Assembly (NCBI RefSeq): GCF_009674605.1 | Contig: NZ_WKJO01000001.1 | Coordinates: 1,984,001-2,048,000, forward strand | Source: Haloferax litoreum | Lineage (GTDB): Archaea; Halobacteriota; Halobacteria; Halobacteriales; Haloferacaceae | DNA: 64,000 nt | Direction: 5' to 3' | In this document: piece by piece, positions 43,212 through 52,179 of the stretch | Numbering within the stretch: position 1 is the stretch's first letter | How the letters are laid out: every line of letters starts with the position of its first letter | Made by a program: the position numbers and the translations under genes | Notes under the pieces: generated by a model | Told to the model about the DNA's origin: nothing | The model's database searches: none | Seen by the model: the letters and a program-made list of their open reading frames with translations, nothing else

Positions 43212-44399
43212 TTAGTCGTCGCTTTCGGCTTCGGTACCGGTTGGCCCACTCGCCTGGACGGCGCTCTCGATTCCGTGGCTGATAGCCTTGCCCGTCTCCG
43301 TGTCGAAGAGATGGACCCTCGAGCGGTCGAGGATTACCGTGACGTCTTCGTCCTCTTCGATGTCGGTGTCGGGTGCGACGCTCATCAGCAGTTGGTCGTT
43401 CATCGCGATAGCGTCCTCGTCGAGGCTCGCTTCCGCGCCTTCTTCGAGTTTCAGGTAGACGAATATCTCGTCACCCATCGGTTCGAGAACGTCGGTCATC
43501 GCCTCGATTTCGTGGCTCGGGTTCGCCACGAGGTTCGTGTCTTCGACGAGGTAGACGTCCTCCGGGCGGATACCCATCGTGACTTCCCGCCCGGCCTCGA
43601 TGCCGACGTCGGCGGGGTCGAACTCGATGTCGATGTTAGTCGACTCGAAGCCGTTTTCGGTGACCGTTCCGTCGAGGAAGTTCATCGACGGCGACCCGAT
43701 GAAGCCTGCGACGAACAGGTTCGCCGGTTCGTTGTAACAGACCAACGGCGGGTCGATTTGCTGGAGTTGACCGGAGTCGATGACGGCGATGCGGTCGGAC
43801 ATCGTCATCGCCTCTGCCTGGTCGTGCGTGACGTAGATGATGGTCGTGTCCAGTTCCTTGTGCAGTCGCTGGAGTTCCGTCCGCATGTGGACGCGAAGTT
43901 TCGCGTCGAGGTTCGCGAGCGGTTCGTCCATCAGGAAGACACCGGGGTTCCGGACGATTGCACGGGCGATAGCGACACGCTGTCGCTGCCCACCGGACAT
44001 CTCGTCGGGCATGCGGTCGAGCATCCCTTCGAGTTGGACGACGTCTGCGGCGCGGTTGACGCGCCGGTCGATTTCCTCCTTGTCGTAGTTGCGGAGGCGA
44101 AGGCCGAACGAGATGTTGTCGTACACGTCCATGTGCGGGAACAGCGCGATGTTCTGGAACACCATCGCCACCCCGCGGTCCTTCGGCGGGAGGTTCGTGA
44201 CCTCGCGGTCACCGATGAAGACCTTCCCCTCCGAGGGGATGGTCAGTCCCGCAATCATCTCCATCGTCGTCGACTTGCCACACCCCGAGGGGCCAACGAG
44301 GCAAATAAATTCGCCGTCGTTGATGTCGAGGTTCATGTCGTCGACTGCCGTTACGTCGTCGTAGTGCTTGCTTACGTGTTCGAGTTTGACGTCTCCCAT
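43212..44399 (-). CDS. Sugar ABC transporter ATP-binding protein (MalK/UgpC/MsmX type)
   Basis: The 395-residue ATPase has Walker A GPSGCGKST (36-44), Q-loop MVFQNIALFPHMDVYDNISFGL, signature MSGGQRQRVA (134-143), Walker B FLMDEPLANLD (155-165), and a C-terminal regulatory TOBE domain (about 240-395). These are typical of carbohydrate importers. The ATG at 44399 lies three bases after the permease stop, so it is the last gene of the four-gene importer operon. The longer open frame upstream is inside the permease gene. Confidence 0.93.
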   Translation of the reverse strand: MGDVKLEHVSKHYDDVTAVDDMNLDINDGEFICLVGPSGCGKSTTMEMIAGLTIPSEGKVFIGDREVTNLPPKDRGVAMVFQNIALFPHMDVYDNISFGLRLRNYDKEEIDRRVNRAADVVQLEGMLDRMPDEMSGGQRQRVAIARAIVRNPGVFLMDEPLANLDAKLRVHMRTELQRLHKELDTTIIYVTHDQAEAMTMSDRIAVIDSGQLQQIDPPLVCYNEPANLFVAGFIGSPSMNFLDGTVTENGFESTNIDIEFDPADVGIEAGREVTMGIRPEDVYLVEDTNLVANPSHEIEAMTDVLEPMGDEIFVYLKLEEGAEASLDEDAIAMNDQLLMSVAPDTDIEEDEDVTVILDRSRVHLFDTETGKAISHGIESAVQASGPTGTEAESDD

Positions 44400-44401
44400 G
44401 G

Positions 44402-45361
44402 TTACTCCTTCAGTGCTCCTGCAGTCAGTCCACTGACGATACGTTCCTGTGCGATGATGACAAGGATGGCCACGGGTAAGACTCCCACGATGGAAGCGGC
44501 GGCCATCAGGTTGTACGGTGTGTCGAACTGGCCTTGATATTTCAGGATACCAGCGACGATTGGCGCCCACGACGAGGCCTCTCCGTTGTTCATGATGAAC
44601 GAGAAGAAGAACTCGTTGTACACTCCGATGAACGTGAGGACGCCTGCAGTCGCCACACCCGGTGCCGAAAGCGGGACGATGACGCGGAAGAGTGCGCCGA
44701 GTCGAGTCGTCCCTTCGACCCGTGCCGCATCCTCCAACCCGTCGGGAATCTGTCCGTAGAAGGTCGTGAGGATGAAGATTGACAGCGGCAGGAACAGTGC
44801 GCTGAACGGGAAGACCATCGGTGCCGGCGTGTTGAACAGGTCCGGCGTCGAGATGGTGACTGTGCCGAGGCTGATGGCGGTGTTCCCGGTGAACAGTTCG
44901 AACAGCGGGATGAGGAACGCCGCCGGCGGGAAGTACGAGATAGCGAGGATGCCCAGCATCAACAGGCTCTTCCCCGGGAAGCGGAGTCGTCCGAAGACGT
45001 ATCCCGCGAGACTCGCGAGGAGCAACACGATAATCGTCGTCGTGATGCCCAACACGAAGCTGTTGAACATGTACAGGTGGAACGGCACCCGTTCGAACAT
45101 GGTGATGAACACCTCGGGATTGAATCCCTTCGGGACCAGTCCCATGTCGGTGATGAGGTTGTTCGGCGTGAGTGCGATGACCAAGAGCCAGTAGAACGGG
45201 AACAGGGTCGTCACGAGGAAGAACACCGTCGCGACGTAGAACATCGCTCGGTAGACCCTGCCGGGGTTCTTGATGGCCTTACCGACCCAGCGTCCGAGCG
45301 GCCCTCGCTTCATCTCTGCGTCGTCGGAACCGAGGCCGATTCCGGATTGTTCGTTGGACAT
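44402..45361 (-). CDS. Carbohydrate ABC transporter permease (MalG type)
   Basis: The protein (about 319 residues from 45361) has six spans and the EAA-type coupling loop EDAARVEGTTRLGALFRVIVPLSAPG near residue 220, which contacts the ATPase. It matches the second permease of CUT1 sugar importers. Its start lies one base after the stop of the first permease gene. Confidence 0.91.
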   Translation of the reverse strand: MSNEQSGIGLGSDDAEMKRGPLGRWVGKAIKNPGRVYRAMFYVATVFFLVTTLFPFYWLLVIALTPNNLITDMGLVPKGFNPEVFITMFERVPFHLYMFNSFVLGITTTIIVLLLASLAGYVFGRLRFPGKSLLMLGILAISYFPPAAFLIPLFELFTGNTAISLGTVTISTPDLFNTPAPMVFPFSALFLPLSIFILTTFYGQIPDGLEDAARVEGTTRLGALFRVIVPLSAPGVATAGVLTFIGVYNEFFFSFIMNNGEASSWAPIVAGILKYQGQFDTPYNLMAAASIVGVLPVAILVIIAQERIVSGLTAGALKE

Positions 45362-45362
45362 C

Positions 45363-46388
45363 TTAGATTCCCTCACTGGCGAAGTTCACGATGTAGACGG
45401 AGACCACGATGGCGATGATACCGGCGGTGATGAACGCCACCGTCGCCGAAGTTCCGTACAGCGGTGCGTTGAACGTGGTGACGACGAGACACGAGAGCGA
45501 CGGCACGGTCTGACACCCTGCCATCGTCTCGATGATACCGTAGACACGCATCGCGTCGATGGTGCGGAACAGCATCGCGACCAGCACCGTCGGCAGGATG
45601 AGTGGGAAGGTGATGAGCTTGAACTGCTGCCAGCGCGACGCGCCAGCGACCTTCGCCACGTCGTACAGAGAGCGGTCGATACTCTGCATCCCGGCGAGGA
45701 TGAGCAGCGCCATGAACGCTGATGTCTTCCAGACGTCGGCCACGATGATGAGGAACAGCGAGTCTGCGGTGTCACGCAGTGGCGTTGTTCCGATGAGGCC
45801 GAGTTGGTTCATGATAGCCGGGTTTTCGGTCGTTCCGACGAGGAACCCGATGTTCGGCTGGAACATCAGGAACCAGATCATCCCCTGAATGACGATGGGA
45901 ACAGCCCACGGGATGATGATAGCGACGCGGACCCACCGGCGGCCACGGAAATCCTGGTCGAGGATGAGCGCTTGGCCGAAGCCGATGAGTGTTTCGAACA
46001 GTACGCTGAACACGGTGAAGATGAGCGTCACCATCAGCGCACTCGAGTAGATGTCTGTAACGAACGGGAATTCTGTCGTGAACGTCGGGAGGAAGGCCGA
46101 TGGGAGCGCGAAGTCCCGCGCACCGGTGAACAGGTCGATGTAGTTCTGCAACCCAACGAACTCACCCAATCGTGCGGCCCCAGTCAGCTGGTCGGCGTAC
46201 AGCGACATGCTGAACGTCGACGCGAGCGGATAGATTGCGATTACCCCCAGTAGGATGAGTGCGGGCGTCAGAAGCAGGTACGCGAACTGCGTCTCCGAGA
46301 GCGTCTCGATCCAGTTGACGGCCGATGCGTACGGGCCGCTTCGCTGGGTCTCTGTGAGTGCCTCCCCCGATTGTTGTTCAGTAGCCAT
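45363..46388 (-). CDS. Carbohydrate ABC transporter permease (MalF type)
   Basis: The 341-residue protein has six main spans and the coupling loop YDVAKVAGASRWQQFKLITFPLILPT near residue 250. The N-terminal tail is cytoplasmic and Ser/Thr-rich. It matches the first permease of CUT1 importers. It follows the substrate-binding protein gene by 50 bases. Confidence 0.91.
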   Translation of the reverse strand: MATEQQSGEALTETQRSGPYASAVNWIETLSETQFAYLLLTPALILLGVIAIYPLASTFSMSLYADQLTGAARLGEFVGLQNYIDLFTGARDFALPSAFLPTFTTEFPFVTDIYSSALMVTLIFTVFSVLFETLIGFGQALILDQDFRGRRWVRVAIIIPWAVPIVIQGMIWFLMFQPNIGFLVGTTENPAIMNQLGLIGTTPLRDTADSLFLIIVADVWKTSAFMALLILAGMQSIDRSLYDVAKVAGASRWQQFKLITFPLILPTVLVAMLFRTIDAMRVYGIIETMAGCQTVPSLSCLVVTTFNAPLYGTSATVAFITAGIIAIVVSVYIVNFASEGI

Positions 46389-46438
46389 GACAATTGATAA
46401 CGTGTGTGGGTATTATTACGTCTTACCCAAGACGAGGT

Positions 46439-47977
46439 TTACGAGGCGCTCTGCTCGATTTGCTCGAGCTGCGACTTGAGGTCAGACATCGCCTGTTCGG
46501 GGGCCTTCTCCTGTGCATACGCGTTGTTGACCTCCTGCGCGACCTTTCCGGACTGCTGCGGCCACACGACGGTGACCGGACGCGGGATTGCGTTCTCGCC
46601 AGCGACCTTCAGGGCGCTGAGGTAGCGACCGATGACGTCCACTTCTTTCGCCTCGTCGGAATCGAGGAGTTCCGGACGTGGTGGAATCCATCCCTGGATA
46701 CCGAAGTTGTCGAGCTGGAACTGCGGTTCCATCATCGCTCTCAAGACCTGAACTGCTGCCGACTTCTGCTCGTCGGGGGCGTTCGGGTTCATCGTCATGT
46801 GCCAGCCACCGAGGGCGGCGACAGGGCCACCGGTACCCTCGTACTCGGATTCGTCCGGCGTGACGCCGTACGGAATCGGCATGACACCGAGGTCCTCGCC
46901 GAAGACGTCCTCTGCACCGTTGATGGTGATGGAGTACGGCCAGTTGCGGTGCATGATGGCGTTTCCGCCCGTGAACGGCTTGCGGGACGGCTCTTCGGTC
47001 CACTGCAGGACGGCCTCGGGCGAGATGTTGCCCGTGATGCCGTCGAGGGCGTGTTCGTCGTCCTCACCGTGGATGAGCGTACGAACCATCCGGATGGAGT
47101 TGAGGACGGGTTCTTCGTCGACCGTAATCGGTCGGTCACCGACGGGGCCGAAGAGGTTGTCTCGGCCACCGAAGAAGGTCCCACCGTACGAGGTCATGAA
47201 CTCGTTGAAGTCACAGCACGAGAGACCCTCGTAGACGTTCGCCTGGAAGGTGAACCCGTTGTCGATGTCGGGGTTGGCCTCCATGGCCTCTTTCGTGATC
47301 GCGGAGAACTCTTCCCACGACATGGACTCGGTCGCCCACGTCTCGAAGTCCTCGTCGGTGTAGCCCGCGTTTCGAAGCAGGTCTTTGCGGTACTGCATCG
47401 TCGGGAAGTCGGGGAACAGCGGAACACCGTAGAGGTCGCCTTCGGCACCCTTCGCCGTATCGACACTCGCCTGGAAGTACTCGTCTTCGATGGTGGAGGT
47501 CATCTCGCTCGGGAGCGATTGCGAGAGGTTCTGCAACTGGTCCCGTGCGATGAACGGAATCGTCCACCCGCTGTCCATCATCAGAAGGGTCGGTTCTTCG
47601 CGGCCACCGTTCAGCCACTGCTGATACTGTGCCTGTCGGTTGTCGGTCACCTGCGAACCGGCGATAATCTCGACAGAGATGTTCTCAGGCAGTCCTGCAT
47701 CGTACATGGACTGGATGATTGCATCGCTGTTGTCGGCCATCCGGGTGTCGCCGGCAATCTGGACCGTGATGTCTTCGGTCGGTGCTTCGGTGTTGATTGG
47801 CGTGTTGGTGTCTTCGTTGCCACCGTTGCCGCCACCGTTTCCGGAGTTACCGTCGCCGCCGCCTGTGCTAATACAGCCTGCGAGTCCAACTGCGACGCCA
47901 GATGCGCCGGCAGCCTTCACGAAGTTGCGTCGCGAGACGCCATTCCGCTTGCCCTTGCGTGAGTCAGCATCAACCAT
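46439..47977 (-). CDS. Sugar ABC transporter substrate-binding lipoprotein (twin-arginine signal)
   Basis: The 512-residue family-1 solute-binding protein has a twin-arginine signal VSRRNFVKAAG (Arg16-Arg17) and lipobox GLAGC with Cys35. A Gly/Asn/Thr linker follows, as in most haloarchaeal binding proteins, which fold before export. The rest is a periplasmic-type sugar-binding fold. The start lies below a clear TATA box and two palindromic elements. The sugar cannot be told from sequence. Confidence 0.93.
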   Translation of the reverse strand: MVDADSRKGKRNGVSRRNFVKAAGASGVAVGLAGCISTGGGDGNSGNGGGNGGNEDTNTPINTEAPTEDITVQIAGDTRMADNSDAIIQSMYDAGLPENISVEIIAGSQVTDNRQAQYQQWLNGGREEPTLLMMDSGWTIPFIARDQLQNLSQSLPSEMTSTIEDEYFQASVDTAKGAEGDLYGVPLFPDFPTMQYRKDLLRNAGYTDEDFETWATESMSWEEFSAITKEAMEANPDIDNGFTFQANVYEGLSCCDFNEFMTSYGGTFFGGRDNLFGPVGDRPITVDEEPVLNSIRMVRTLIHGEDDEHALDGITGNISPEAVLQWTEEPSRKPFTGGNAIMHRNWPYSITINGAEDVFGEDLGVMPIPYGVTPDESEYEGTGGPVAALGGWHMTMNPNAPDEQKSAAVQVLRAMMEPQFQLDNFGIQGWIPPRPELLDSDEAKEVDVIGRYLSALKVAGENAIPRPVTVVWPQQSGKVAQEVNNAYAQEKAPEQAMSDLKSQLEQIEQSAS

Positions 47978-47986
47978 TACAGTTTG

Positions 47987-48002
47987 TACTCTACAATTAG
48001 TG
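47987..48002 (-). promoter_or_regulatory. TrmB-like site CACT-N7-GAGTA at the start of the sugar ABC operon
   Basis: On the minus strand the sequence reads CACTAATTGTAGAGTA. It differs from TACT-N7-GAGTA at one base and shares 11 of 16 bases with the site at trmB. It lies between the TATA box (48005-48012) and the start codon, a repressor position. Confidence 0.5.
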
Positions 48003-48004
48003 AT

Positions 48005-48012
48005 TATTTATA
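48005..48012 (-). promoter_or_regulatory. TATA box of the sugar ABC operon
   Basis: On the transcribed strand this reads TATAAATA, a near-ideal archaeal TATA box. Its spacing to the start codon at 47977 implies a leader of only a few bases. Confidence 0.7.
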
Positions 48013-48026
48013 GTTTTGGTGCCGGC

Positions 48027-48045
48027 TACTACCGCTGTTGTAGTA
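48027..48045. promoter_or_regulatory. 19-base palindrome TACTAC-N7-GTAGTA upstream of the sugar ABC TATA box
   Basis: Perfect 6-base arms flank CGCTGTT. The element lies 15 bases upstream of the TATA box, where archaeal activators bind. The arm spacing differs from the TrmB-type sites, so a second regulator is likely. Confidence 0.5.
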
Positions 48046-48131
48046 AATTGCTTGTCAATAGTGTCGGCACTCCGGAACCCAATCAATCTAGCATCTGCGA
48101 CGAATCGCGTATTACTTCGGACTATTGAAAC

Positions 48132-49118
48132 TTAATCCTTGCCCGGTGCAGGCCACCGTGGCGTCTTCGGCGCTTCGATACGTTCGATATCGTCGGGTGT
48201 TAGGTCGATATCGAGCGCAGCGAGATTCTCGTCGAGGTGCTCGATGCTTCGTGGCCCGACGATTGGTGCGTCGACGACGGGTTTGTGGAGCAACCACGCG
48301 AGCGACACTTGCGCCGGCGTCGCGTCTTTCTTCTCGGCGATGTCGCGTATCTCATCGAGGACGTCCCAGTTCTCGTCGCTGAAGCGATTCGAGGTGTATT
48401 TATCTGTTTCTGCGCGTGTGCCCGCGGGAATGGAACTATCTCGCTCGTACTTCCCGGTGAGGAACCCGCCCGCCAACGGTGACCACGGGATGACGCCGAT
48501 ATCCTCACCTTCACAGACTGGAAGGAGATTCGCCTCTTCGTGGCGGTCGACTGCGTTGTACTCCGGTTGCATGCACGCGAACCGTTCGAGGTTCTCTACG
48601 TCTGCGGTGTACAACGCCTTCGTAAACTGGTAGGCAGACATGGTACTGGCACCGACGTAGCGGACGAGTCCCTCGTCGACGAGGTGGTCGAGTGCGGAGA
48701 GTGTCTCTTCGATGGGGACGTGGTCGTCCCAGCGGTGAATCTGATAGAGGTCGATGTAGTCGGTGCCGAGTCTGTCGAGACTCGCCCGCGCTTGGTCGAG
48801 GATGTGTTTCCGCGAGAGACCGGACTTGTTCGGGCCGTCGCCCATCGGGAAGTACACTTTCGTCGCGATGGCGAGTTCGTCTCTGTCGCGGTCGGCGATG
48901 GCCTCTCCGACGATCTCTTCTGACTCACCGCGAGAGTACGCGTTCGCCGTGTCGAGGAAGTTGATACCCGCGTCGAGTGCGTGGTCGAGGAGTTCGAGAC
49001 TGGCGTCCCGGTCGTTCATCATCCAGTCCGCACCCGACCCGAAGTTCATACACCCGAGACAGAACCGAGAGACTTCGAGACCGGTGTTTCCGAGGTACGT
49101 GTACTGCATGTCGCTCAT
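48132..49118 (-). CDS. Aldo/keto reductase family protein (second)
   Basis: About 328 residues from the ATG at 49118. It begins MQYTYLGNTGLEVSRFCLGCMNFG after three residues and has the tetrad in FLDTANAYSRGESEE (Asp, Tyr), IATKVYFP (Lys) and LYQIHRWDD (His), with the cofactor region VVDAPIVGPRSIEHLDENL near the end. It resembles YajO/Tas-type reductases that handle sugars or aldehydes. It sits beside the sugar importer operon and is divergent from priS, with an inverted repeat over its promoter. Confidence 0.9.
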   Translation of the reverse strand: MSDMQYTYLGNTGLEVSRFCLGCMNFGSGADWMMNDRDASLELLDHALDAGINFLDTANAYSRGESEEIVGEAIADRDRDELAIATKVYFPMGDGPNKSGLSRKHILDQARASLDRLGTDYIDLYQIHRWDDHVPIEETLSALDHLVDEGLVRYVGASTMSAYQFTKALYTADVENLERFACMQPEYNAVDRHEEANLLPVCEGEDIGVIPWSPLAGGFLTGKYERDSSIPAGTRAETDKYTSNRFSDENWDVLDEIRDIAEKKDATPAQVSLAWLLHKPVVDAPIVGPRSIEHLDENLAALDIDLTPDDIERIEAPKTPRWPAPGKD

Positions 49119-49129
49119 ACGTTGTCGTA

Positions 49130-49154
49130 CACACACGACCGGCAAAAGTGTGTG
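49130..49154. promoter_or_regulatory. Inverted repeat CACACAC-N11-GTGTGTG between aldo/keto reductase gene and priS
   Basis: Perfect 7-base arms flank GACCGGCAAAA. The element covers the likely TATA region (CACTTTTGCC on the transcribed strand) of the leftward reductase gene, about 12-36 bases before its start. The dinucleotide nature of the arms makes chance more likely than for the other palindromes. Confidence 0.35.
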
Positions 49155-49243
49155 TGCAGTGAGAAGAGCAGCGCGGTGAGAGGCATCACCACCGACGCCC
49201 AGAGACGTAATCGCTTTACCCCCGCCTCTGGAATCCGAGATGT

Positions 49244-50401
49244 ATGGACGGGCGCACTCGCGAGTACCTCGAAGGTCGCTTCGGTGACTACTACCGGAGC
49301 ACCGACGTTCCCCTCCCGCCCGCCCCGAGCGAACGGGAGTGGGGCGTCATCCCGTGGTCTGCCGGCGGGACACGGATGCACCGCCACCAGTCGTTACTCG
49401 ACCTGGGTGACCTCAGCGACTATCTCGCACGCACTGCGCCCCGGCACGTCTACTTCTCGTCGGCCCGCTTTGCCGACCCCGGCGCGTCAACGATGGACGA
49501 CAAGGGATGGCGCGAAGCGGACCTCGTCTTCGACATCGACGCGGACCATCTCCCCGGTGTCGACCCCGAGGAGACGCCGTACGCTGAGATGCTCGAAGCG
49601 GGGAAGCAAGCCCTCTTGGACCTCCTCAACCTCCTCGAAGACGACTTCTCGTTCGACGAGATGCAAGCCGTCTTCTCTGGGGGACGCGGATACCACGTCC
49701 ACGTCCGCGACGAGTCGATTCGGCGTCTCGATAGCGAAGCACGCCGCGAAATCGTCGATTACATCCGCGCAATCGACCTCGACGTGGACGGCCTCATCGA
49801 GACACGTGCCTTCGGGACGACCACCCGCCGCGTCCTCCGAACTGAGGGAGGGTGGGGACGACGGACCCACCGCCGCCTCCTCCAGTTCGTCGATGGGCTG
49901 ATGGACCTCGAAGAAGAGGCCGCGCTCGAACGACTGAAAGAACTCGACGGTATCGGCGACGGTCGAGCGAAGACTATCCTCGGGGCGTTCCAGAACAATC
50001 CGGACGCCATTCGAGACGGGAACGTCGAAGCGGGCGGCCCCGGTGTCAGGACGCTAGTCGAAGCGATTGCGACCGAGACGGTCGCCGACGAAACGTCGCC
50101 CATCGACGAACCCGTGACGACGGACACGAAGCGCCTGATTCGACTCCCGAAGAGCATCCACGGTGGGTCCGGACTCGTGGTCGAACCCCTCGACCGGGAC
50201 GAAATCGACGACTTCGACCCACTCGTCGACGCGGTCCCCGACCGTTTCCGTGGCCGCGACATCACGGTCAAAGTCACGGACCCCGGGTCGGTGACCTTCG
50301 ATGACGATACCTTTACACTTCCGTCGGGCGTGCAGTCAGTACGCGAAAGCCTCGGGGTGTTTCTCATGGCCCGCGGTCGAGCAGAGAAGGTGGCAGAATG
50401 A
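49244..50401 (+). CDS. priS: DNA primase catalytic subunit PriS
   Basis: The 385-residue protein is archaeal Pri[10 protein letters not shown], the metal-binding Asp triad in DLVFDIDAD (Asp97, Asp99, Asp101), [12 protein letters not shown] (with His151), and [17 protein letters not shown] near residue 305. With PriL it makes primers for DNA replication. Its stop overlaps the GINS start by four bases, so priS and the GINS gene form the replication operon known in haloarchaea. Confidence 0.96.
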   Translation: MDGRTREYLEGRFGDYYRSTDVPLPPAPSEREWGVIPWSAGGTRMHRHQSLLDLGDLSDYLARTAPRHVYFSSARFADPGASTMDDKGWREADLVFDIDADHLPGVDPEETPYAEMLEAGKQALLDLLNLLEDDFSFDEMQAVFSGGRGYHVHVRDESIRRLDSEARREIVDYIRAIDLDVDGLIETRAFGTTTRRVLRTEGGWGRRTHRRLLQFVDGLMDLEEEAALERLKELDGIGDGRAKTILGAFQNNPDAIRDGNVEAGGPGVRTLVEAIATETVADETSPIDEPVTTDTKRLIRLPKSIHGGSGLVVEPLDRDEIDDFDPLVDAVPDRFRGRDITVKVTDPGSVTFDDDTFTLPSGVQSVRESLGVFLMARGRAEKVAE

Positions 50402-51381
50402 ACGTAGACGACCTCAGGAGTGTGCTGCGGACGGAGCGACAGAAAGATAGCTTGCAGCATCTCCGCGAGTCGTTCTACGACGACGTCGCGGAGTACATCG
50501 CCGAACAGAAGGCGATTCGCAATCAGAAGGCCGAGGAACTCGGCACCCACTACTCACCGGAGATTCGGCGCATCACCGACGAAATCGAAACCGCCGAAGA
50601 AGTCGTCACTTCGATTTACGAGCGACGAGTCGGGAAAGTCGTGAAGGCCGCCAGTTTCGCGGCGGCCGGGATGTCCTCCGAGACGGAGGGCCTGACCCAC
50701 GAAGAGAAACGACTCTTCGACGACCTGGTCGCCCGTATCGAGCAGAACCGAAGTACCGTCCTCTCGACGCTCGAAGACGTCGTCGCGAACGACGGGCCGA
50801 AAGACGCTGTCACAGCAGGGTCCGTCTCGACTGACGAACCGACGGCCCGACAGGTCGAACCGGAGGCCTCCGAGACACCGTCGTCAGACCCCACGATTCC
50901 ACCGGACGAACCCGACCCGGGGACGATGGCGTTCGACGGGTCTGACACCGACGGAACCGGCGATGCGGGCGACGTCCTCGCCGACGCGATGGGCACCGGT
51001 TCGAGCGATTCGGCGGCCACTGCCGACGAACACGTTGCTGCACCCGACGACGAGTCCGGTATCGACCGCCCTTCCGACGAAGCGGCGGCGGTCATCGGCG
51101 GCGACGAATCCACGGCGGAGACGCCGTCAGAGTCGGGACTCGAAACGGTGGAGCCCGCAGCGAACACGACAGTAGACTCAGACACTACCGCAGAGTCCGA
51201 CGACGACCCACTTTCGGGCCTCGTCGACGACCGAGAGACGGTCCGAATCACCGCGGACGTGGGAACCATCTTCGGCGTCGACGAACGCGAGTACGACCTC
51301 GCCCGCGAGGACGTGGTGACACTGCCGTCCGCCAACGCAGAACCCCTCGTCGAACGCGGTGCCGCAGAGAAACTCGAGTAG
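50398..51381 (+). CDS. ginS: GINS complex protein (archaeal Gins51 type)
   Basis: The 327-residue protein has the helical GINS A domain (residues 1-125, with [25 protein letters not shown] and a long coiled helix). A very long acidic Ser/Thr/Asp/Glu linker (about 130-275) follows, then a small B domain ([31 protein letters not shown], near 277-312). GINS joins MCM and a Cdc45/GAN-like partner in the replicative helicase. The linker is far longer than in thermophilic archaea, a known haloarchaeal tendency. It is coupled to priS. Confidence 0.9.
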   Translation: MNVDDLRSVLRTERQKDSLQHLRESFYDDVAEYIAEQKAIRNQKAEELGTHYSPEIRRITDEIETAEEVVTSIYERRVGKVVKAASFAAAGMSSETEGLTHEEKRLFDDLVARIEQNRSTVLSTLEDVVANDGPKDAVTAGSVSTDEPTARQVEPEASETPSSDPTIPPDEPDPGTMAFDGSDTDGTGDAGDVLADAMGTGSSDSAATADEHVAAPDDESGIDRPSDEAAAVIGGDESTAETPSESGLETVEPAANTTVDSDTTAESDDDPLSGLVDDRETVRITADVGTIFGVDEREYDLAREDVVTLPSANAEPLVERGAAEKLE

Positions 51382-51417
51382 GAAACATCCTTCATCCCAC
51401 CACCCGAACCGGTGGAT

Positions 51418-51876
51418 ATGCTCGCACCCGGCGACGATGCCCCCGACTTCGAACTCACCGACCAGCACGGCGACTCTGTCTCGCTGTCCGACTTCCGTGG
51501 CGAACACGTCGTCGTCTACTTCTACCCCCGAGCGGACACGCCGGGGTGTACGACGGAGGCCTGTTCGTTCCGCGACGCGTGGGACGACTTCACGGAACGT
51601 GACATCACCGTCCTCGGAATCAGCGACGACCCGGTCTCGGACCTCGATTCGTTCGCCGAAAAGTACGACCTTCCGTTCTCGCTCCTCTCCGACGAAGACG
51701 GTGCTGTCTCGACCACGTACGACTCCTACGGCGAGAAGAACATGTTCGGCAACACCTTCGACGGCGTGTTCCGCAACACGTACGTCGTCGCCCCCGACGG
51801 CACCATAGAACACGTCTACGAAGGTGTCTCTCCCGCAGGGCACGCCGAGGAGATTCTCGCCGATATCGACGACTGA
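51418..51876 (+). CDS. bcp: Peroxiredoxin, Bcp/PrxQ type
   Basis: About 152 residues from the ATG at 51418. The peroxidatic Cys44 and resolving Cys49 lie in PRADTPGCTTEACSF, five residues apart, as in Bcp/PrxQ. FELTDQHGDSVSLSDFRG and GVFRNTYVVAPDG are also typical. It reduces peroxides with thioredoxin in the cytoplasm. It follows the GINS gene by 36 bases and may share its transcript. Confidence 0.94.
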   Translation: MLAPGDDAPDFELTDQHGDSVSLSDFRGEHVVVYFYPRADTPGCTTEACSFRDAWDDFTERDITVLGISDDPVSDLDSFAEKYDLPFSLLSDEDGAVSTTYDSYGEKNMFGNTFDGVFRNTYVVAPDGTIEHVYEGVSPAGHAEEILADIDD

Positions 51877-52179
51877 CGGCCGAGTACGGCGTTTTCGACG
51901 GTGTTCCACCCGATGCAGAAGTGACAACTACGCACCGAGTACAATCTTTACAAACGGGGAGGGACACACCGCATTTCCGGTGAAACAAACGCGAAGCTCG
52001 TTGAAAATTTACTATCCCTAGCAGTGGGTACCACTACATAGTAGACAGGAGTAATAAGAACATATCGGTCCGCCGGAATCACAGCAGACAAAGAGTGTCA
52101 GTCGAGGACGAACGTCGATGGATAAACACCAGTCGCAGTCGGTGGGCGAACACCACCGACCGCCGTCGGAAGACGGACC
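51877..52179. other. Gene-free stretch with a nested dyad
   Basis: No gene is supported in these 303 bases between bcp and cdc48, which converge here. The middle is unusually AT-rich for the window and holds a nested inverted repeat at 52010-52043. A lone sequence like half of a haloarchaeal origin recognition box is at 51974-51991. The right end runs into the 3' side of cdc48. Confidence 0.5.
52010..52043. repeat. Nested inverted repeat TACTAT / AGTGG-GTA-CCACT / ATAGTA
   Basis: An inner stem AGTGG (52023-52027) and CCACT (52031-52035) with loop GTA is enclosed by outer arms TACTAT (52010-52015) and ATAGTA (52038-52043). It lies between convergent genes, so it could be a transcript end structure, a small RNA or a binding site. 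Confidence 0.45.

Noticed and set aside
43191-44537. 448-codon open frame antisense to the sugar ABC ATPase
   Set aside because: The minus strand holds all ABC ATPase motifs; the plus-strand product is Val/Asp/Arg-rich shadow sequence.
46394-47962. 522-codon open frame antisense to the sugar-binding protein
   Set aside because: It mirrors the codon bias of the minus-strand binding protein, which has a twin-arginine signal, lipobox and family similarity. No domain is visible in the antisense product.
51974-51991. Sequence TTTCCGGTGAAACAAACG resembling a haloarchaeal origin recognition box
   Set aside because: Only one copy is present, it departs from the box I remember, and there is no orc1/cdc6 gene or repeat array nearby, so an origin is not supported.
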